Shown: positions 31,811 to 45,509, counted from the first letter of the stretch. The stretch: 64,000 nt of DNA from Isoperla grammatica (GCA_945910005.1 OX246743.1:12382587-12446586); one strand, 5' to 3'. Notes: a model not told the origin generated them from the sequence alone. Made by a program: numbers and translations.

Positions 31811-34800
31811 GCTCTCGGCACTCCACCATACTTGCGGCCCTCTTTACAATCCAAGTGCCTTAAATCTCCCCAATGTGGCTCTCGCCACTCCGCCATACTT
31901 GCGGCCCTCTTTTGCAATCCAAGCGCCGAACAATCTCCCCAATGTCTCTCTCGTCACTCCACCATACTTGCGGCCCTCTTTGCAATCCAAGCGCCTAACA
32001 ATCTCTCCAATGTGGCTCTCGTCACACCGTCATTCTTGCGGCCCTCTTTGCAATCCAAGCGCCTAACAATCTCCCCAATGTGGCTCTCGTCACACCGTCA
32101 TACTTGCGGCCCTATTTGCAATCAAAACGCCTAACAATCTCCCCAATGTGGCTCTCGTCACACCGTCATTCTTGCGGCCCTCTTTGCAATCCAAGCGCCT
32201 AACAATCACCCCAATGTGGCTCCCGTCACTCGGTCATACTTGCGGCCCTCTTTGCAATCCAAGCGCCTAACAATCTCTCCAATGTGGCTCTCGTCACACC
32301 GTCATTCTTGCGGCCCTCTTTGCAATCCAAGCGCCTAACAATCTCCCCAATGTGGCTCTCGTCACACCGTCATTCTTGCGGCCCTCTTTGCAACCCAAGC
32401 GCCTAAAAATCTCCCCAATATGGCTCTCGTCACACCGTTAAACTTGCGGCCCTATTTGCAATCCAAGCGCCTAACAATCACCCCAATGTGGCTCCCGTCA
32501 CTCGGTCATACTTGCGGCCCTTTTTGCAATCCAAGCGCCTTACAATCTCCCCAATGTGGCTCTCGTCACACCGCCATACTTGCGGCCCTCTTTGCAATCC
32601 AAGCGCCTAACAATCTCTCCAACGTGGCTCTCGTCACTCCGTCATACTTGCGGCCCTCTTTGCAATCCAAGCGCCTTACAATCTCTCCAATGTGGCTCTC
32701 GTCACACCGCCACACTTGCGGCCCTCTTTGCAATCAGAGCGCCTAACAATCGCCTTACAATCTCCCCAATGTGGCACTTTCACTCCGTCACTCTTGCGGC
32801 CCTCTTTGCAATCCAAGCGCCAAACAATCTCTCCAATGTGGCTCTCGTCACTCCGTCATACTTGCGGCCCTCTTTGCAATCCAAGCGCCTTACAATCTCT
32901 CCAATGTGGCTCTCGTCACACCGCCATACTTGCGGCCCTCTTTGCAATCAGAGCGCCTAACAATCGCCTTACAATCTCCCCAATGTGGCACTTTCACTCC
33001 GCCACTCTTGCGGCCCTCTTTGCAATCCAAGCGCCTAACAATCTCTCCAATGTGGCTCTCGTCACTCCGTCATACTTGCGGCCCTCTTTGCAATCCAAGC
33101 GCCTTACAATCTCCCAAATGTGGCTCTCGTCACACCGCCATACTCGCGGCCCTCTTTGCAATCCAAGCACCTAACAATCTCCCCAATGTAGCTCTCGTCA
33201 CTCTACCATACTTGCGGCCCTCTATGCAATCAAAACGCCTAACCATCCCCCCAATGTGGCTCTCGTCACACCGTCATACTTGCGGCCCTCTTTGCAATCC
33301 AAGCGCCTTACAATCTCCCCAATGTGGCTCCCGTCACTCGGTCATACTTGCGGCCCTCTTTGAAATCCAAGCGCCTTACAATCTCCTCAATGTGGCTCTC
33401 GTCACACCGCCATACTTGCGGCCCTCTTTGCAATCCAAGCGTATTACAATCTCCCCAATGTGGCTCTCGTCACACCGCCATACTTGCGGCCCTCTTTGCA
33501 ATCCAAGCGCCTTACAATCTCCCCAATGTGGCTCTCGTCACACCGCCATACTTGCGGCCCTCTTTGCAATCCAAGCGCCTAACAATCTCCCCAATACGGC
33601 TCTAGTCACACCGTTAAACTTGCGGCCCTTATGCAATCCAAGCGCCTAACAATCTCCCCAATGTGGCTCTCGTCACTCCACCATACTTGCGGCCCTCTTT
33701 GCAATCGAAGTGCCTCATTTCTCCCTAATGTGGCTCTCGCCACTCCGCCATACTTGCGGCCCTCTTTGCAATCCAAGCGCCTAACAATCTCCCTAATGTG
33801 GCTCTCGCCACTCCGTCATACTTGCGGCCCTCTTTGCAATCCAAGCGCCTAAAAATCTCCCCAATGTGGCTCTCGTCACCCCACTATACTTGCGGCCCTC
33901 TTTGCAATCCAAGCGCCTAACAAACTCCCCAATGTGGCTCTCATCACTCCGTCATACTTGCGGCCCTCTTAATAATCCAAGCGCCTTACAATCTCGCCAC
34001 TTCGCCATTCTTGCGGCCCTCTTTTTAATCCAAGCGTCTTACAATCTCCCCAATGTGGCTCTCGTCACTCCACCATACTTGCGGCCCTCTTTGCAATCAA
34101 AACGCCTAACAATCTCCCCAATGTGGCTCTCGGCACTCCACTATACTTGCGGCCCTCTTTACAATCCAAGTGCCTTAAATCTCCCCAATGTGGCTCTCGC
34201 CACTCCGCCATACTTGCGGCCCTCTTTTGCAATCTAAGCGCCTAACAATCTCCCCAATGTCTCTCTCGTCACTCCACCACACTCGCGGCCCTCTTTGCAA
34301 TCAGAGCGCCTTATTATCTCCCCGATGCGGCTCTCGCCACTCCGTCATACTTGCGGCCCTCTTTGCAATCCAAGCGCCTAACAATCTCTCCAATGTGGCT
34401 CTCGTCACACCGTCATTCTTGCGGCCCTCTTTGCAATCCAAGCGCCTAACAATCTCCCCAATGTGGCTCTCGTCACACCGTCATACTTGCGGCCCTATTT
34501 GCAATCAAAACGCCTAACAATCTCCCCAATGTGGCTCTCGTCACACCGTCATTCTTGCGGCCCTCTTTGCAATCCAAGCGCCTAACAATCTCCCCAATGT
34601 GGCTCTCGTCACACCGTCATTCTTGCGGCCCTCTTTGCAATCCAAGCGCCTAAAAATATCCCCAATATGGCTCTCGTCACACCGTTAAACTTGCGGCCCT
34701 ATTTGCAATCCAAGCGCCTAACAATCACCCCAATGTGGCTCCTGTCACTCGGTCATACTTGCGGCCCTCTTTGCAATCCAAGCGCCTTACAATCTCCCCA

Positions 34801-37351
34801 ATGTGGCTCTCGTCACACCTCCATACTTGCGGCCCTCTTTGCAATCCAAGCGCCTAACAATCTCTCCAATGTGGCTCTCGTCACTCCGTCATACTTGCGG
34901 CCCTCTTTGCAATCCAAGCGCCTTACAATCTCTCCAATGTGGCTCTCGTCACACCGCCACACTTGCGGCCCTCTTTGCAATCAGAGCGCCTAACAATCGC
35001 CTTACAATCTCCCCAATGTGGCACTTTCACTCCGTCACTCTTGCGGCCCTCTTTGCAATCCAAGCGCCAAACAATCTCTCCAATGTGGCTCTCGTCACTC
35101 CGTTATACTTGCGGCCCTCTTTGCAATCCAAACGCCTTACAATCTCTCCAATGTGGCTCTCGTCACACCGCCATACTTGCGGCCCTCTTTGCAATCAGAG
35201 CGCCTAACAATCGCCTTACAATCTCCCCAATGTGGCACTTTCACTCCGCCACTCTTGCGGCCCTCTTTGCAATCCAAGCGCCTAACAATCTCTCCAATGT
35301 GGCTCTCGTCACTCCGTCATACTTGCGGCCCTCTTTGCAATCCAAGCGCCTTACAATCTCCCAAATGTGGCTCTCGTCACACCGCCATACTCGCGGCCCT
35401 CTTTGCAATCCAAGCACCTAACTATCTCCCTAATGTGGCTCTCGCCACTCCGTCATACTTGCGGCCCTCTTTGCAATCCAAGCGCCTAACAATCTCCCCA
35501 ATGTGGCTTTCGTCACTCTACCATACTTGCGGCCCTCTATGCAATCAAAACGCCTAACAATCCCCCCAATGTGGCTCTCGTCACACCGTCATACTTGCGG
35601 CCCTCTTTGCAATCCAAGCGCCTTACAATCTCCCCAATGTGGCTCCCGTCACTCGGTCATACTTGCGGCCCTCTTTGAAATCCAAGCGCCTTACAATCTC
35701 CTCAATGTGGCTCTCGTCACACCGCCATACTTGCGGCCCTCTTTGCAATCCAAGCGTATTACAATCTCCCCAATGTGGCTCTCGTCACACCGCCATACTT
35801 GCGGCCCTCTTTGCAATCCAAGCGCCTTACAATCTCCAAAATGTGGCTCTCGTCACACCGCCATACTTGCGGCCCTCTTTGCAATCCAAGCGCCTAACAA
35901 TCTCCCCAATACGGCTCTGGTCACACCGTTAAACTTGCGGCCCTTATGCAATCCAAGCGCCTAACAATCTCCCCAATGTGGCTCTCGTCACTCCACCATA
36001 CTTGCGGCCCTCTTTGCAATCGAAGTGCCTCATTTCTCCCTAATGTGGCTCTCGCCACTCCGCCATACTTGCGGCCCTCTTTGCAATCCAAGCGCCTAAC
36101 AATCTCCCTAATGTGGCTCTCGCCACTCCGTCATACTTGCGGCCCTCTTTGCAATCCAAGCGCCTAACAATCTCCCCAATGTGGCTCTCGTCATCCCACT
36201 ATACTTGCGGCCCTCTTTGCAATCCAAGCGCCTAACAAACTCCCCAATGTGGCTCTCATCACTCCGTCATACTTGCGGTCCTCTTTGCAATCCAAGCGCC
36301 TAGCAAACTCCCCAATGCTGCTCTCGTCACTCCGTCATACTTGCGGCCCTCTTTGCAATCAAAACGCATAGCATCTCCCCAATGTGGCTCTCGGCACTCC
36401 GTCATACTTGCGGCCCGGTTTGTAATCCAAGCGCCTAACAATCTCGCCACTTCGCCATTCTTGCGGCCCTATTTTTAATCCAAGCGTCTAGCAATCTCCC
36501 CAATGTGGCTCTCGTCACTCCACCATACTTGCGGCCCTCTTTGCAATCCAAGTGCTTAACATCTCCCTCCGCCATACTTGCGGCACTCTTTGCGATCCAA
36601 GCGCCTAACAATCTCCCCAATGTGGCTCCCGTCACTCGGTCATACTTGCGGCCCTCTTTGCAATCCAAGCGCCTTACAATCTCTCCAATGTGGCTCTCGT
36701 CACTCCGCCATACTTGCGGCCCTCTTTGCAATCCAAGCGCCTTACAATCTCTTCAATGTGGCTCTCGTCACACCGCCATACTTGCGGCCCTCTTTGCAAT
36801 CAGAGCGCCTAACAATCGCCTTACAATCTCCCCAATGTGGCACTTTCACTCCGTCACTCTTGCGGCCCTCTTTGCAATCCAAGCGCCTAACAATCTCTCC
36901 AATGTGGCTCTCGTCACACCGCCATACTTGCGGCCCTCTTTGCAATCAGAGCGCCTAACAATCGCCTTACAATCTCCCCAATGTGGCACTTTCACTCCGT
37001 CACTCTTGCGGCCCTCTTTGCGATCCAAGCGCCTAACAATCTCCCCAATGTGGCTCTCGTCACACCGCCATACTTGCGGCCCTCTTTGCAATCAAAACGC
37101 CTAACAATCTCCCCAATGTGGGCTCTCGCCACGTTGCCATTCTTGCGGCCCTCTTTGCAATCCAAGCGCCTTACAATCTCCCCAATATGGCTCTCGTCAC
37201 TCCACCATACTTGCGGCCCTCTTTGCAATCAAAACGCCTAACAATCTCCCCAATGTGGGCTCTCGCCACGTTGCCATTCTTGCGGCCCTCTTTGCAATCC
37301 AAGCGCCTTACAATCTCCCCAATGTGGCTCTCGTCACACCTTCATACTTGC
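28641..37351 (+). repeat. 68-bp satellite, block 6
   Basis: About 128 monomers in 8,711 bp, a mosaic of three segments. 28,641-31,810 is shared with block 13, 32,376-35,443 with block 4, and 35,290-37,351 with block 11. Odd monomers are a 36-bp stub at about 30,425-30,465, a truncated monomer CTCTTTCCTGACAATC at 30,576, and 53-bp monomers at about 31,670, 33,990 and 36,440. A private 18-bp deletion at about 36,564 (ACATCTCCCTCCGCC) has CTCC on both sides of the lost piece. No coding signal. Confidence 0.97.
32376..35443 (+). repeat. 3.07-kb satellite segment, copy 2
   Basis: It matches 17,403-20,470 (offset 14,973). After about 35,443 the two part: this copy continues CTCTCGCCACTCC with TTTGCAATCC, the other goes to CTCTCACCACTCC with TTTTCAATCC. 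Confidence 0.8.
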
Positions 37352-39590
37352 GATCAGATCATATTCTTGGATATTTTTTAAATCCAATGAAAGCCTCTTT
37401 TTGGAAATCTATCTATATTTGGAGTTACAATTACACTAAGAATGAATAGAGATACAATGAGATTCATACCTGCATACATTGAGAGCAGTGTGTTATTTAC
37501 CAGTGTAAGCGAGGCAATTTCTATCGGCTGGCACGGCGTACGCAGTAACGTCGTAGCTTCGAATACTTGAGGTCTGGGGTTCAAAACCCATTACCCCCAA
37601 TTTTTTTTCCACCTATTTCACACATTTATATCATTTATATCTCAATTTGCGGCGGTTTTATTATCAGATCGTCTTCTCATGGATATTTTTTAAATCCAAT
37701 GAAACCTTCTGTTCGTAAATCCATATATGTTTCGTTACATGCATTAATTGAGAGCCGTGTGTTATCTATACCAGTCTAAGCGATCCAACTTCCATCGTGA
37801 GGCATGGCGTACGCGGTAGCGTCGTGGACTAGTGTTTTAGAGGTCCGGGGTTCGAGACCCGTTACCACCACGATTTTTTTCTTCCATATTCAGAGCAGCA
37901 AGGTTGAGAAGGGTTTACTAAGAGGAAATTATTTTTTCAAGCGCTCGTAGCTAAAAAACGTGTGGTTCAAATTTGTTTCTGTATTTTTTTTATTTTTTTT
38001 GCGTTAATTATCTTGACAATAAAACGCCTAACAATCTCCCCAATGTGGCTCTCGTCACACCGTCATACTTGCGGCCCTCTTTGCAATCAAAACGCCTAAC
38101 AATCTCCCCAATGTTGCTCTCGTCACACCTTCATACTTCGGCCCTCTTTTTAATCCAAGCGCCTAACAATCTCCCCGATGTGGCTCTCGTCACTCCGCCA
38201 TACTTGCGGCCCTCTTTGCAAACCAAGCGCCTTACAATCTCCCCAATATGGCTCTCGGCACTCCACCATACTTGCGGCCCTCTTTGCAATCAAAACGCCT
38301 AACAATCTCCCCAATGTGGCTCTCGGCACTCCACCATACTTGCGGCCCTCTTTGCAATCCAAGTGCCTTACATCTCCCCAATGTGGCTCTCGGCACTCCC
38401 CCATACTTGCGGCCCTCTTTGCAATCCAAGTGCCTTACATCTCCCCAATGTGGCTCTCGCCACTCCGTCATACTTGCGGCCCTCTTTGCAATCCAAGCGC
38501 CTTACAAACTCCCCAATGTGGCTCTCGTCACTCCGTCATACTTGCGGCCCTCTTTGCAATCCAAGCGCCTAACAAACTCCCCAATGTGGCTCTCGTCACC
38601 CCGTCATACTTGCGGCCCTCTTTGCAAACCAAGCGCCTAACAATCTCCCCAATGTGGCTCTCATCACTTTACCATACTTGCGGCCCTCTTTGCCATCCAA
38701 GCGCCTAACAATCTCCCCAATGTGGCTCTCGTCACTCGGTCATACTTGCGGCCCTCTTTGCAATCCAAGCGCCTAACAAACTCCCCAATGTGGCTCTCAT
38801 CACTCCGTCATACTTGCGGCCCTCTTTGCAATCCAAGCGCCTAGCAAACTCCCCAATGCTGCTCTCGTCACTCCGTCATACTTGCGGCCCTCTTTGCAAT
38901 CAAAACGCATAGCATCTCCCCAATGTGGCTCTCGGCACTCCGTCATACTTGCGGCCCTCTTTGTAATCCAAGCGCCTAACAATCTCGCCACTTCGCCATT
39001 CTTGCGGCCCTATTTTTAATCCAAGCGTCTAGCAATCTCCCCAATGTTGCTCTCGTCACTCCACCATACTTGCGGCCCTCTTTGCAATCCAAGTGCTTAA
39101 CATCTCCCTAATGTGGCTCTCGCCACTCCGCCATACTTGCGGCCCTCTTTGCGATCCAAGCGCCTAACAATCTCCCCAATGTGGCTCCCGTCACTCGGTC
39201 ATACTTGCGGCCCTCTTTGCAATCCAAGCGCCTTACAATCTCTCCAATGTGGCTCTCGTCACTCCGCCATACTTGCGGCCCTCTTTGCAATCCAAGCGCC
39301 TTACAATCTCTTCAATGTGGCTCTCGTCACACCGCCATACTTGCGGCCCTCTTTGCAATCAGAGCGCCTAACAATCGCCTTACAATCTCCCCAATGTGGC
39401 ACTTTCACTCCGTCACTCTTGCGGCCCTCTTTGCAATCCAAGCGCCTAACAATCTCTCCAATGTGGCTCTCGTCACTCCGTCATACTTGCGGCCCTCTTT
39501 GCAATCCAAGCGCCTTACAATCTCTCCAATGTGGCTCTCGTCACACCGCCATACTTGCGGCCCTCTTTGCAATCAGAGCGCCTAACAATC
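35290..39590 (+). repeat. 4.3-kb segmental duplication, copy 1 (contains spacer 7)
   Basis: Colinear with 49,335-53,650, offset 14,044, becoming 14,062 after the private 18-bp deletion near 36,564. Inside it is a direct tandem duplication: about 36,260-38,800 repeats as 38,801-41,340 with offset 2,541 rising to 2,627. The steps of 18 and 68 bp come from that deletion and one extra monomer. Confidence 0.8.
37352..38020 (+). repeat. tRNA-related double-module spacer, copy 7
   Basis: A 669-bp copy, two bases short in the T-run after head A. Head A: A-box-like 37534-37545, B box 37578-37588. Head B: A box 37805-37816, B box 37849-37859, anticodon position AGT. AGCAGCAAGGTTGAG is shared only with copy 12. 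GATCGTCTTCTC in the module B leader is private to this copy. Confidence 0.95.
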
Positions 39591-39978
39591 GCCTTACAAT
39601 CTCCCCAATGTGGCACTTTCACTCCGTCACTCTTGCGGCCCTCTTTGCGATCCAAGCGCCTAACAATCTCCCCAATGTGGCTCTCGTCACACCGCCATAC
39701 TTGCGGCCCTCTTTGCAATCAAAACGCCTAACAATCTCCCCAATGTGGGCTCTCGCCACGTTGCCATTCTTGCGGCCCTCTTTGCAATCCAAGCGCCTTA
39801 CAATCTCCCCAATATGGCTCTCGTCACTCCACCATACTTGCGGCCCTCTTTGCAATCAAAACGCCTAACAATCTCCCCAATGTGGGCTCTCGCCACGTTG
39901 TTATTCTTGCGGCCCTCTTTGCAATCCAAGCGCCTTACAATCTCCCCAATGTGGCTCTCGTCACACCTTCATACTTGC
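38021..39978 (+). repeat. 68-bp satellite, block 7
   Basis: About 29 monomers between spacers 7 and 8. Near 38,138 one monomer has lost three bases (CATACTTCGGCCCTC), a change shared with 40,770 and 52,200. A 53-bp monomer lies at about 38,980, and 69-bp GTGGGCTCTCGCCACG monomers occur near 39,745 and 39,882 just before the spacer. Confidence 0.97.
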
Positions 39979-40648
39979 GATCAGATCATATTCTTGGATA
40001 TTTTTTAAATCCAATGAAAGCCTCTTTTTGGAAATCTATCTATATTTGGAGTTACAATTACACTAAGAATGAATAGAGATACAATGAGATTCATACCTGC
40101 ATACATTGAGAGCAGTGTGTTATTTACCAGTGTAAGCGAGGCAATTTCTATCGGCTAGCACGGCGTACGCAGTAACGTCGTAGCTTCGAATACTTGAGGT
40201 CTGGGGTTCAAAACCCATTACCCCCAATTTTTTTTTCCACCTATTTCACACATTTATATCATTTATATCTCAATTTGCGGCGGTTTTATTATCAGATCGT
40301 ATTCTCATGGATATTTTTTAAATCCAATGAAACCTTCTGTTCGTAAATCCATATATGTTTCGTTACATGCATTAATTGAGAGCCGTGTGTTATCTATACC
40401 AGTCTAAGCGATCCAACTTCCATCGTGAGGCATGGCGTACGCGGTAGCGTCGTGGACTAGTGTTTTAGAGGTCCGGGGTTCGAGACCCGTTACCACCACG
40501 ATTTTTTTCTTCCATATTCAGAGCAGCAAAGTTGAGAAGGGTTTACTAAGAGGAAATTATTTTTTCAAGCGCTCGTAGCTAAAAAACGTGTGGTTCAAAT
40601 TTGTTTCTGTATTTTTTTTATTTTTTTTGCGTTAATTATCTTGATAAT
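39979..40648 (+). repeat. tRNA-related double-module spacer, copy 8
   Basis: A 670-bp copy. Head A: A-box-like 40161-40172, B box 40205-40215. Head B: A box 40433-40444, B box 40477-40487, anticodon position AGT. Private changes are CGGCTAGCACGG before head A and CTTGATAAT at the right end. It groups with copies 4, 5, 7 and 12 by TAAGAGGAAATT. Confidence 0.95.
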
Positions 40649-43600
40649 AAAACGCCTCACAATCTCCCCAATGTGGCTCTCGTCACACCGTCATACTTGC
40701 GGCCCTCTTTGCAATCAAAACGCCTAACAATTTCCCCAATGTGGCTCTCGTCACACCTTCATACTTCGGCCCTCTTTTTAATCCAAGCGCCTAACAATCT
40801 CCCCGATGTGGCTCTCGTCACTCCGCCATACTTGCGGCCCTCTTTGCAATACAAGCGCCTTACAATCTCCCCAATATGGCTCTCGGCACTCCACTATATT
40901 TGCGGCCCTCTTTGCAATCAAAACGCCTAACAATCTCCCCAATGTGGCTCTCGGCACTCCACCATACTTGCGGCCCTCTTTGCGATCCAAGTGCCTTACA
41001 TCTCCCTAATGTGGCTCTCGGCACTCCCCCATACTTGCGGCCCTCTTTGCAATCCAAGTGCCTTACATCTCCCCAATGTGGCTCTCGCCACTCCGTCATA
41101 CTTGCGGCCCTCTTTGCAATCCAAGTGCCTTACAAACTCCCCAATGTGGCTCTCGTCACTCCGTCATACTTGCGGCCCTCTTTGCAATCCAAGCGCCTTA
41201 CAAACTCCCCAATGTGGCTCTCGTCACCCCGTCATACTTGCGGCCCTCTTTGCAATCCAAGCGCCTAACAATCTCCCCAATGTGGCTCTCATCACTTTAC
41301 CATACTTGCGGCCCTCTTTGCCATCCAAGCGCCTAACAATCTCCCCAATGTGGCTCTCGTCACTCGGTCATACTTGCGGCCCTCTTTGCAATCCAAGCGC
41401 CTTACAATCTCCCCAATGTGGCTCTCGTCACACCGCCATACTTGCGGCCCTCTTTGCAATCCAAGCGCTTTACAATCTCCAAGGTGTTGCTCTCGTCATT
41501 TCGTTAGACTTGCGGCCCTCTTTGCAATCCAAGCGCCTTACAATCTCCCCAATGTGGCTCTCGTCACACCGTCATACTTGCGGCCCTCTTTGCAATCCAA
41601 GAGCCTCACAATCTCCCCAAGGTGGCACTTTCACTCCGTCACTCTTGCGGCCCTCTTTGCAATCCAAGCGCCTTACAATCTCCCCAAGGTGGCACTTTCA
41701 CTCCGTCACTCTTGCGGCCCTCTTTGCAATCCAAGCGCCTTACAATCTCCCAAATGTGGCAATCGTCACACCGCCATACTCGCGGCCCTCTTTGCAATCA
41801 GAGCGCCTAACAATCGCCTTACAATCTCCCCAATGTGGCTCTCGGCACTCCACCATACTTGCGGCCCTCTTTGCATTCCAAGCGCCTTACAATCTCCCCA
41901 ATATGGCTCTCGTCACTCCACCATACGTGCGGCCCTCTTTGCAATCAAGACGCCTAACAATCTCCCCAATGTGGCTCTCGGCACTCCACCATACTTGCGG
42001 CCCCCTTTGCAATCCAAGTGCTTAACATCTCCCCAATGTGGCTCTCGCCACTCCGCCATACTTGCGGCCCTCTTTGCAATCCAAGCGCCTTACAATCTCC
42101 CCAATATGGCTCTCGGCACTCCACCATACTTGCGGCCCTCTTTGCAATCAAAACGCCTAACAATCTCCCCAATGTGGCTCTCGGCACTCCACCATACTTG
42201 CGGTCCTCTTTGCAATCCAAGTGTCTAACATCTCCCCAATGTGGCTCTCGCCACTCCGCCATACTCGCGGCCCTCTTTTGCAATCCAAGCGCCTTACAAT
42301 CTCCCCAATGTGTCTCTATTCACTCCACAATACTTGCGGCCCTCTTTGCAATCAGAGCGCCTAATTATCTCCCCGATGCGGCTCTCGCCACTCCGTCATA
42401 CTTGCGGCCCTCTTTGCAATCAAAGCGCCTAACAATCTCCCCAGTGGGGCTCTCACCACTCCGTCATACTTGCGGCCCTCTTTTCAATCAAAGCGTCTAA
42501 CAATCTCCCCAGTGTTGCTCTCGCCACTCCGTCATACTTGCGGCCCTCTTTGCAATCCAAGCGCCTTACAATCTCCCCAATGTGGCTCTCGTCACTCCAC
42601 CATACCTGCGGCCCTCTTTGCAATCCAAGCGCCTTACAAACTCCCCAATGTGGCTCTCGTCACTCCGTCATACTTGCGGCCCTCTTTACAATCCAAGCGC
42701 CTTACAAACTCCCCAATGTGGCTCTCGTCACTCCGTCATACTTGCGGCCCTCTTTGCAATCCAAGCGCCTAACAATCTCCCCAATGTGGCTCTCACCACT
42801 TCACCATACTTGCGGCCCTCTTTGCAATCCAAGTGCCTAACATCTCCCTAATGTGGCTCTCGCCACTTCGCCATACTTGCGGCCCTCTTTGCAATCCAAG
42901 CGCCTAACAAACTCCCCAGTGGGGCTCTCACCACTCCGTTATACTTGCGGCCCTCTTTTCATTCCAAACGTCTAACAATCTCCCCAGTGTTGCTCTTGCC
43001 ACTCCGTCATACTTGCGGCCCTCTTTGCAATCCAAGCGCCTAACAATCTCTTCAATGTGGCTCTCGTCACTCCACCATACCTGCGGCCCTCTTTGCAATC
43101 CAAGCGCCTTACAAACTCCCCAATGTGGCTCTCGTCACTCCGTCATACTTGCGGCCCTCTTTGCAATCCAAGCGCCTTACAAACTCCCCAATGTGGCTCT
43201 CGTCACTCCGTCATACTTGCGGCCCTCTTTGCAATCCAAGCGCCTAACAATCTCTCCAATGTGGCTCTCGCCACTCCGTCATACTTGCGGCCCTCTTTGC
43301 AATCAAAACGCCTAACAATCTCCCCAATGTGGCTCTCGGCACTCCACCATACTTGAGGCCTTCTTTACAATCCAAGTGCCTTAAATCTCCCCAATGTGGC
43401 TCTCGCCACTCCGCCATACTTGCGGCCCTCTTTTGCAATCCAAGCGCCTAACAATCTCCCCAATGTCTCTCTCGTCACTCCACCATACTTGCGGCCCTCT
43501 TTGCAATCCAAGCGCCTTACAAACTCCCCAATGTGGATCTCGTCACTCCGTCATACTTGCGGCCCTATTTGCAATCAAAACGCCTAACAATTTCCCCAAT

Positions 43601-44309
43601 GTGGCTCTCGTCACACCGTCATTCTTGCGGCCCTCTTTGCAATCCAAGCGCCTAACAATCTCCCCAATGTGGCTCTCGTCACACCGTCATTCTTGCGGCC
43701 CTCTTTGCAATCCAAGCGAATAACATTCTCCCCAATACGGCTCTGGTCACACCGTTAAACTTGCGGCCCTATTTGCAATCCAAGCGCTTTACAAACTCCC
43801 CAATGTGGCTCTCGTCACTCCGTCATACTTGCGGCCCTCTTTGCAATCCAAGCGCCTTACAAACTCCCCAATGTGGCTCTCGTCACTCCGTCATACTTGC
43901 GGCCCTCTTTGCAATCCAAGCGCCTAACAATCTCTCCAATGTGGCTCTCGCCACTCCGTCATACTTGCGGCCCTCTTTGCAATCCAAGCGCCTTGCAATC
44001 TCCCCAATGTGGCTCTCGTCACTCCGTCATACTTGCGGCCCTCTTTGCAATCCAAGCGCCTTGCAATGTCCCCAATGTGGCTCTCGTCACACCGCCATAC
44101 TTGCGGCCCTCTTTGCAATCAAAACGCCTAACAATCTCCCCGATGTGGGCTCTCGCCACTCTGCCATTCTTGCGGCCCTCTTTGCAAACCAAGCGCCTTA
44201 CAATCTCCCCAATATGGCTCTCGTCACTCCACCATACTTGCGGCCCTCTTTGCAATCAAAACGCCTAACAATCTCCCCAATGTGGCTCTCGTCACACCTT
44301 CATACTTGC
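40649..44309 (+). repeat. 68-bp satellite, block 8
   Basis: About 54 monomers. The first 1.4 kb matches 14,494-15,900 (offset about 26,154). About 41,562-43,789 matches 9,700-11,927 (offset 31,862), so the block is again a mosaic. GAGGCCTTCTTTACAATCC near 43,353 is private. Several CTTACAAACTCC monomers lie in a row at 42,630-43,250. Confidence 0.97.
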
Positions 44310-45123
44310 GATCAGATCATATTCTTGGATATTTTTTAAATCCAATGAAAGCCTCTTTTTGTAAATCTATCTATATTTGGAGTTACAATTACACTAAGAA
44401 TGAATAGAGATACAATGAGATTCATACCTGCATACATTGAGAGCAGTGTGTTATTTACCAGTGTAAGCGAGGCAATTTCTATCAGCTGGCACGGCGTACG
44501 CAGTAACGTCGTAGCTTCGAATACTTGAGGTCTGGGGTTCAAAACCCATTACCCCCAATTTTTTTTTTCCACCTATTTCACACATTTATATCATTTATAT
44601 CTCAATTTTCGGCGTTTTTATTATCAGATCGTATTCTCATGGATATTTTTTAAATCCAATGAAACCTTCTGTTCGTAAATCCATATATGTTTCGTTACAT
44701 GCATACATTGAGAGCCGTGTGTTATCTATACCAGTCTAAGCGATCCAACTTCCATCGTGAGGCATGGCGTACGCGGTAGCGTCGTGGACTAGTGTTTTAG
44801 AGGTCCGGGGTTCGAGACCCGTTACCACCACGATTTTTTTCTTCCATATTCAGAGCAGCAAAGTTGAGAAGGGTTTACTAAGGGGAAATTATTTTTTCAA
44901 GCGCTCGTAGCTAAAAAACGTGTGGTTCAAATTTGTTTCTGTATTTTTTTTATTTTTTTTGCGTTAATTATCTTGACAATAAAACGCCTAACAATCTCCC
45001 CAATGTGGCTCTCGTCACACCGTCATACTTGCGGCCCTCTTTGCAATCAAAACGCCTAACAATCTCCCCAATGTGGCTCTCGTCACACCTTCATACTTGC
45101 GGCCCTCTTTTTAATCCAAGCGC
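43924..45123 (+). repeat. 1.2-kb satellite-plus-spacer tandem unit, copy 1
   Basis: This 1,200-bp unit (spacer 9 plus about 8 monomers) is repeated directly at 45,124-46,323. The spacer starts at 44,310 and 45,510 are exactly 1,200 bp apart. Copies 9 and 10 share GGCGTTTTTATTATC, where other spacers have GGCGGTTTTATTATC. Confidence 0.85.
44310..44980 (+). repeat. tRNA-related double-module spacer, copy 9
   Basis: A 671-bp copy. Head A: A-box-like 44492-44503, B box 44536-44546. Head B: A box 44765-44776, B box 44809-44819, anticodon position AGT. Private changes are ATCAGCTGGC before head A, TTTTTGTAAATC in the module A leader, and CAATTTTCGGCG between modules. Confidence 0.95.
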
Positions 45124-45509
45124 CTAACAATCTCCCCGATGTGGCTCTCGCCACTCCGTCATACTTGCGGCCCTCTTTGCAATCCAAGCGCCTTGCAATC
45201 TCCCCAATGTGGCTCTCGTCACTCCGTCATACTTGCGGCCCTCTTTGCAATCCAAGCACCTTGCAATCTCCCCAATGTGGCTCTCGTCACACCGCCATAC
45301 TTGCGGCCCTCTTTGCAATCAAAACGCCTAACAATCTCCCCGATGTGAAATCTCGCCACTCCGCCATTCTTGCGGCCCTCTTTGCAATCCAAGCGCCTTA
45401 CAATCTCCCCAATATGGCTCTCGTCACTCCACCATACTTGCGGCCCTCTTTGCAATCAAAACGCCTAACAATCTCCCCAATGTGGCTCTCGTCACACCTT
45501 TATACTTGC
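44981..45509 (+). repeat. 68-bp satellite, block 9 (short)
   Basis: Only about 7.8 monomers between spacers 9 and 10. It keeps the usual sequence after a spacer (AAAACGCC monomers) and before one. One monomer has GATGTGAAATCTCGCC where others read GATGTGGGCTCTCGCC. Confidence 0.97.

Noticed and set aside
40991..42025. 344-codon open frame, and similar 200-300-codon frames elsewhere
   Set aside because: Same repeat-derived peptide in all three frames of the same DNA. Real genes do not read equally well in several frames.
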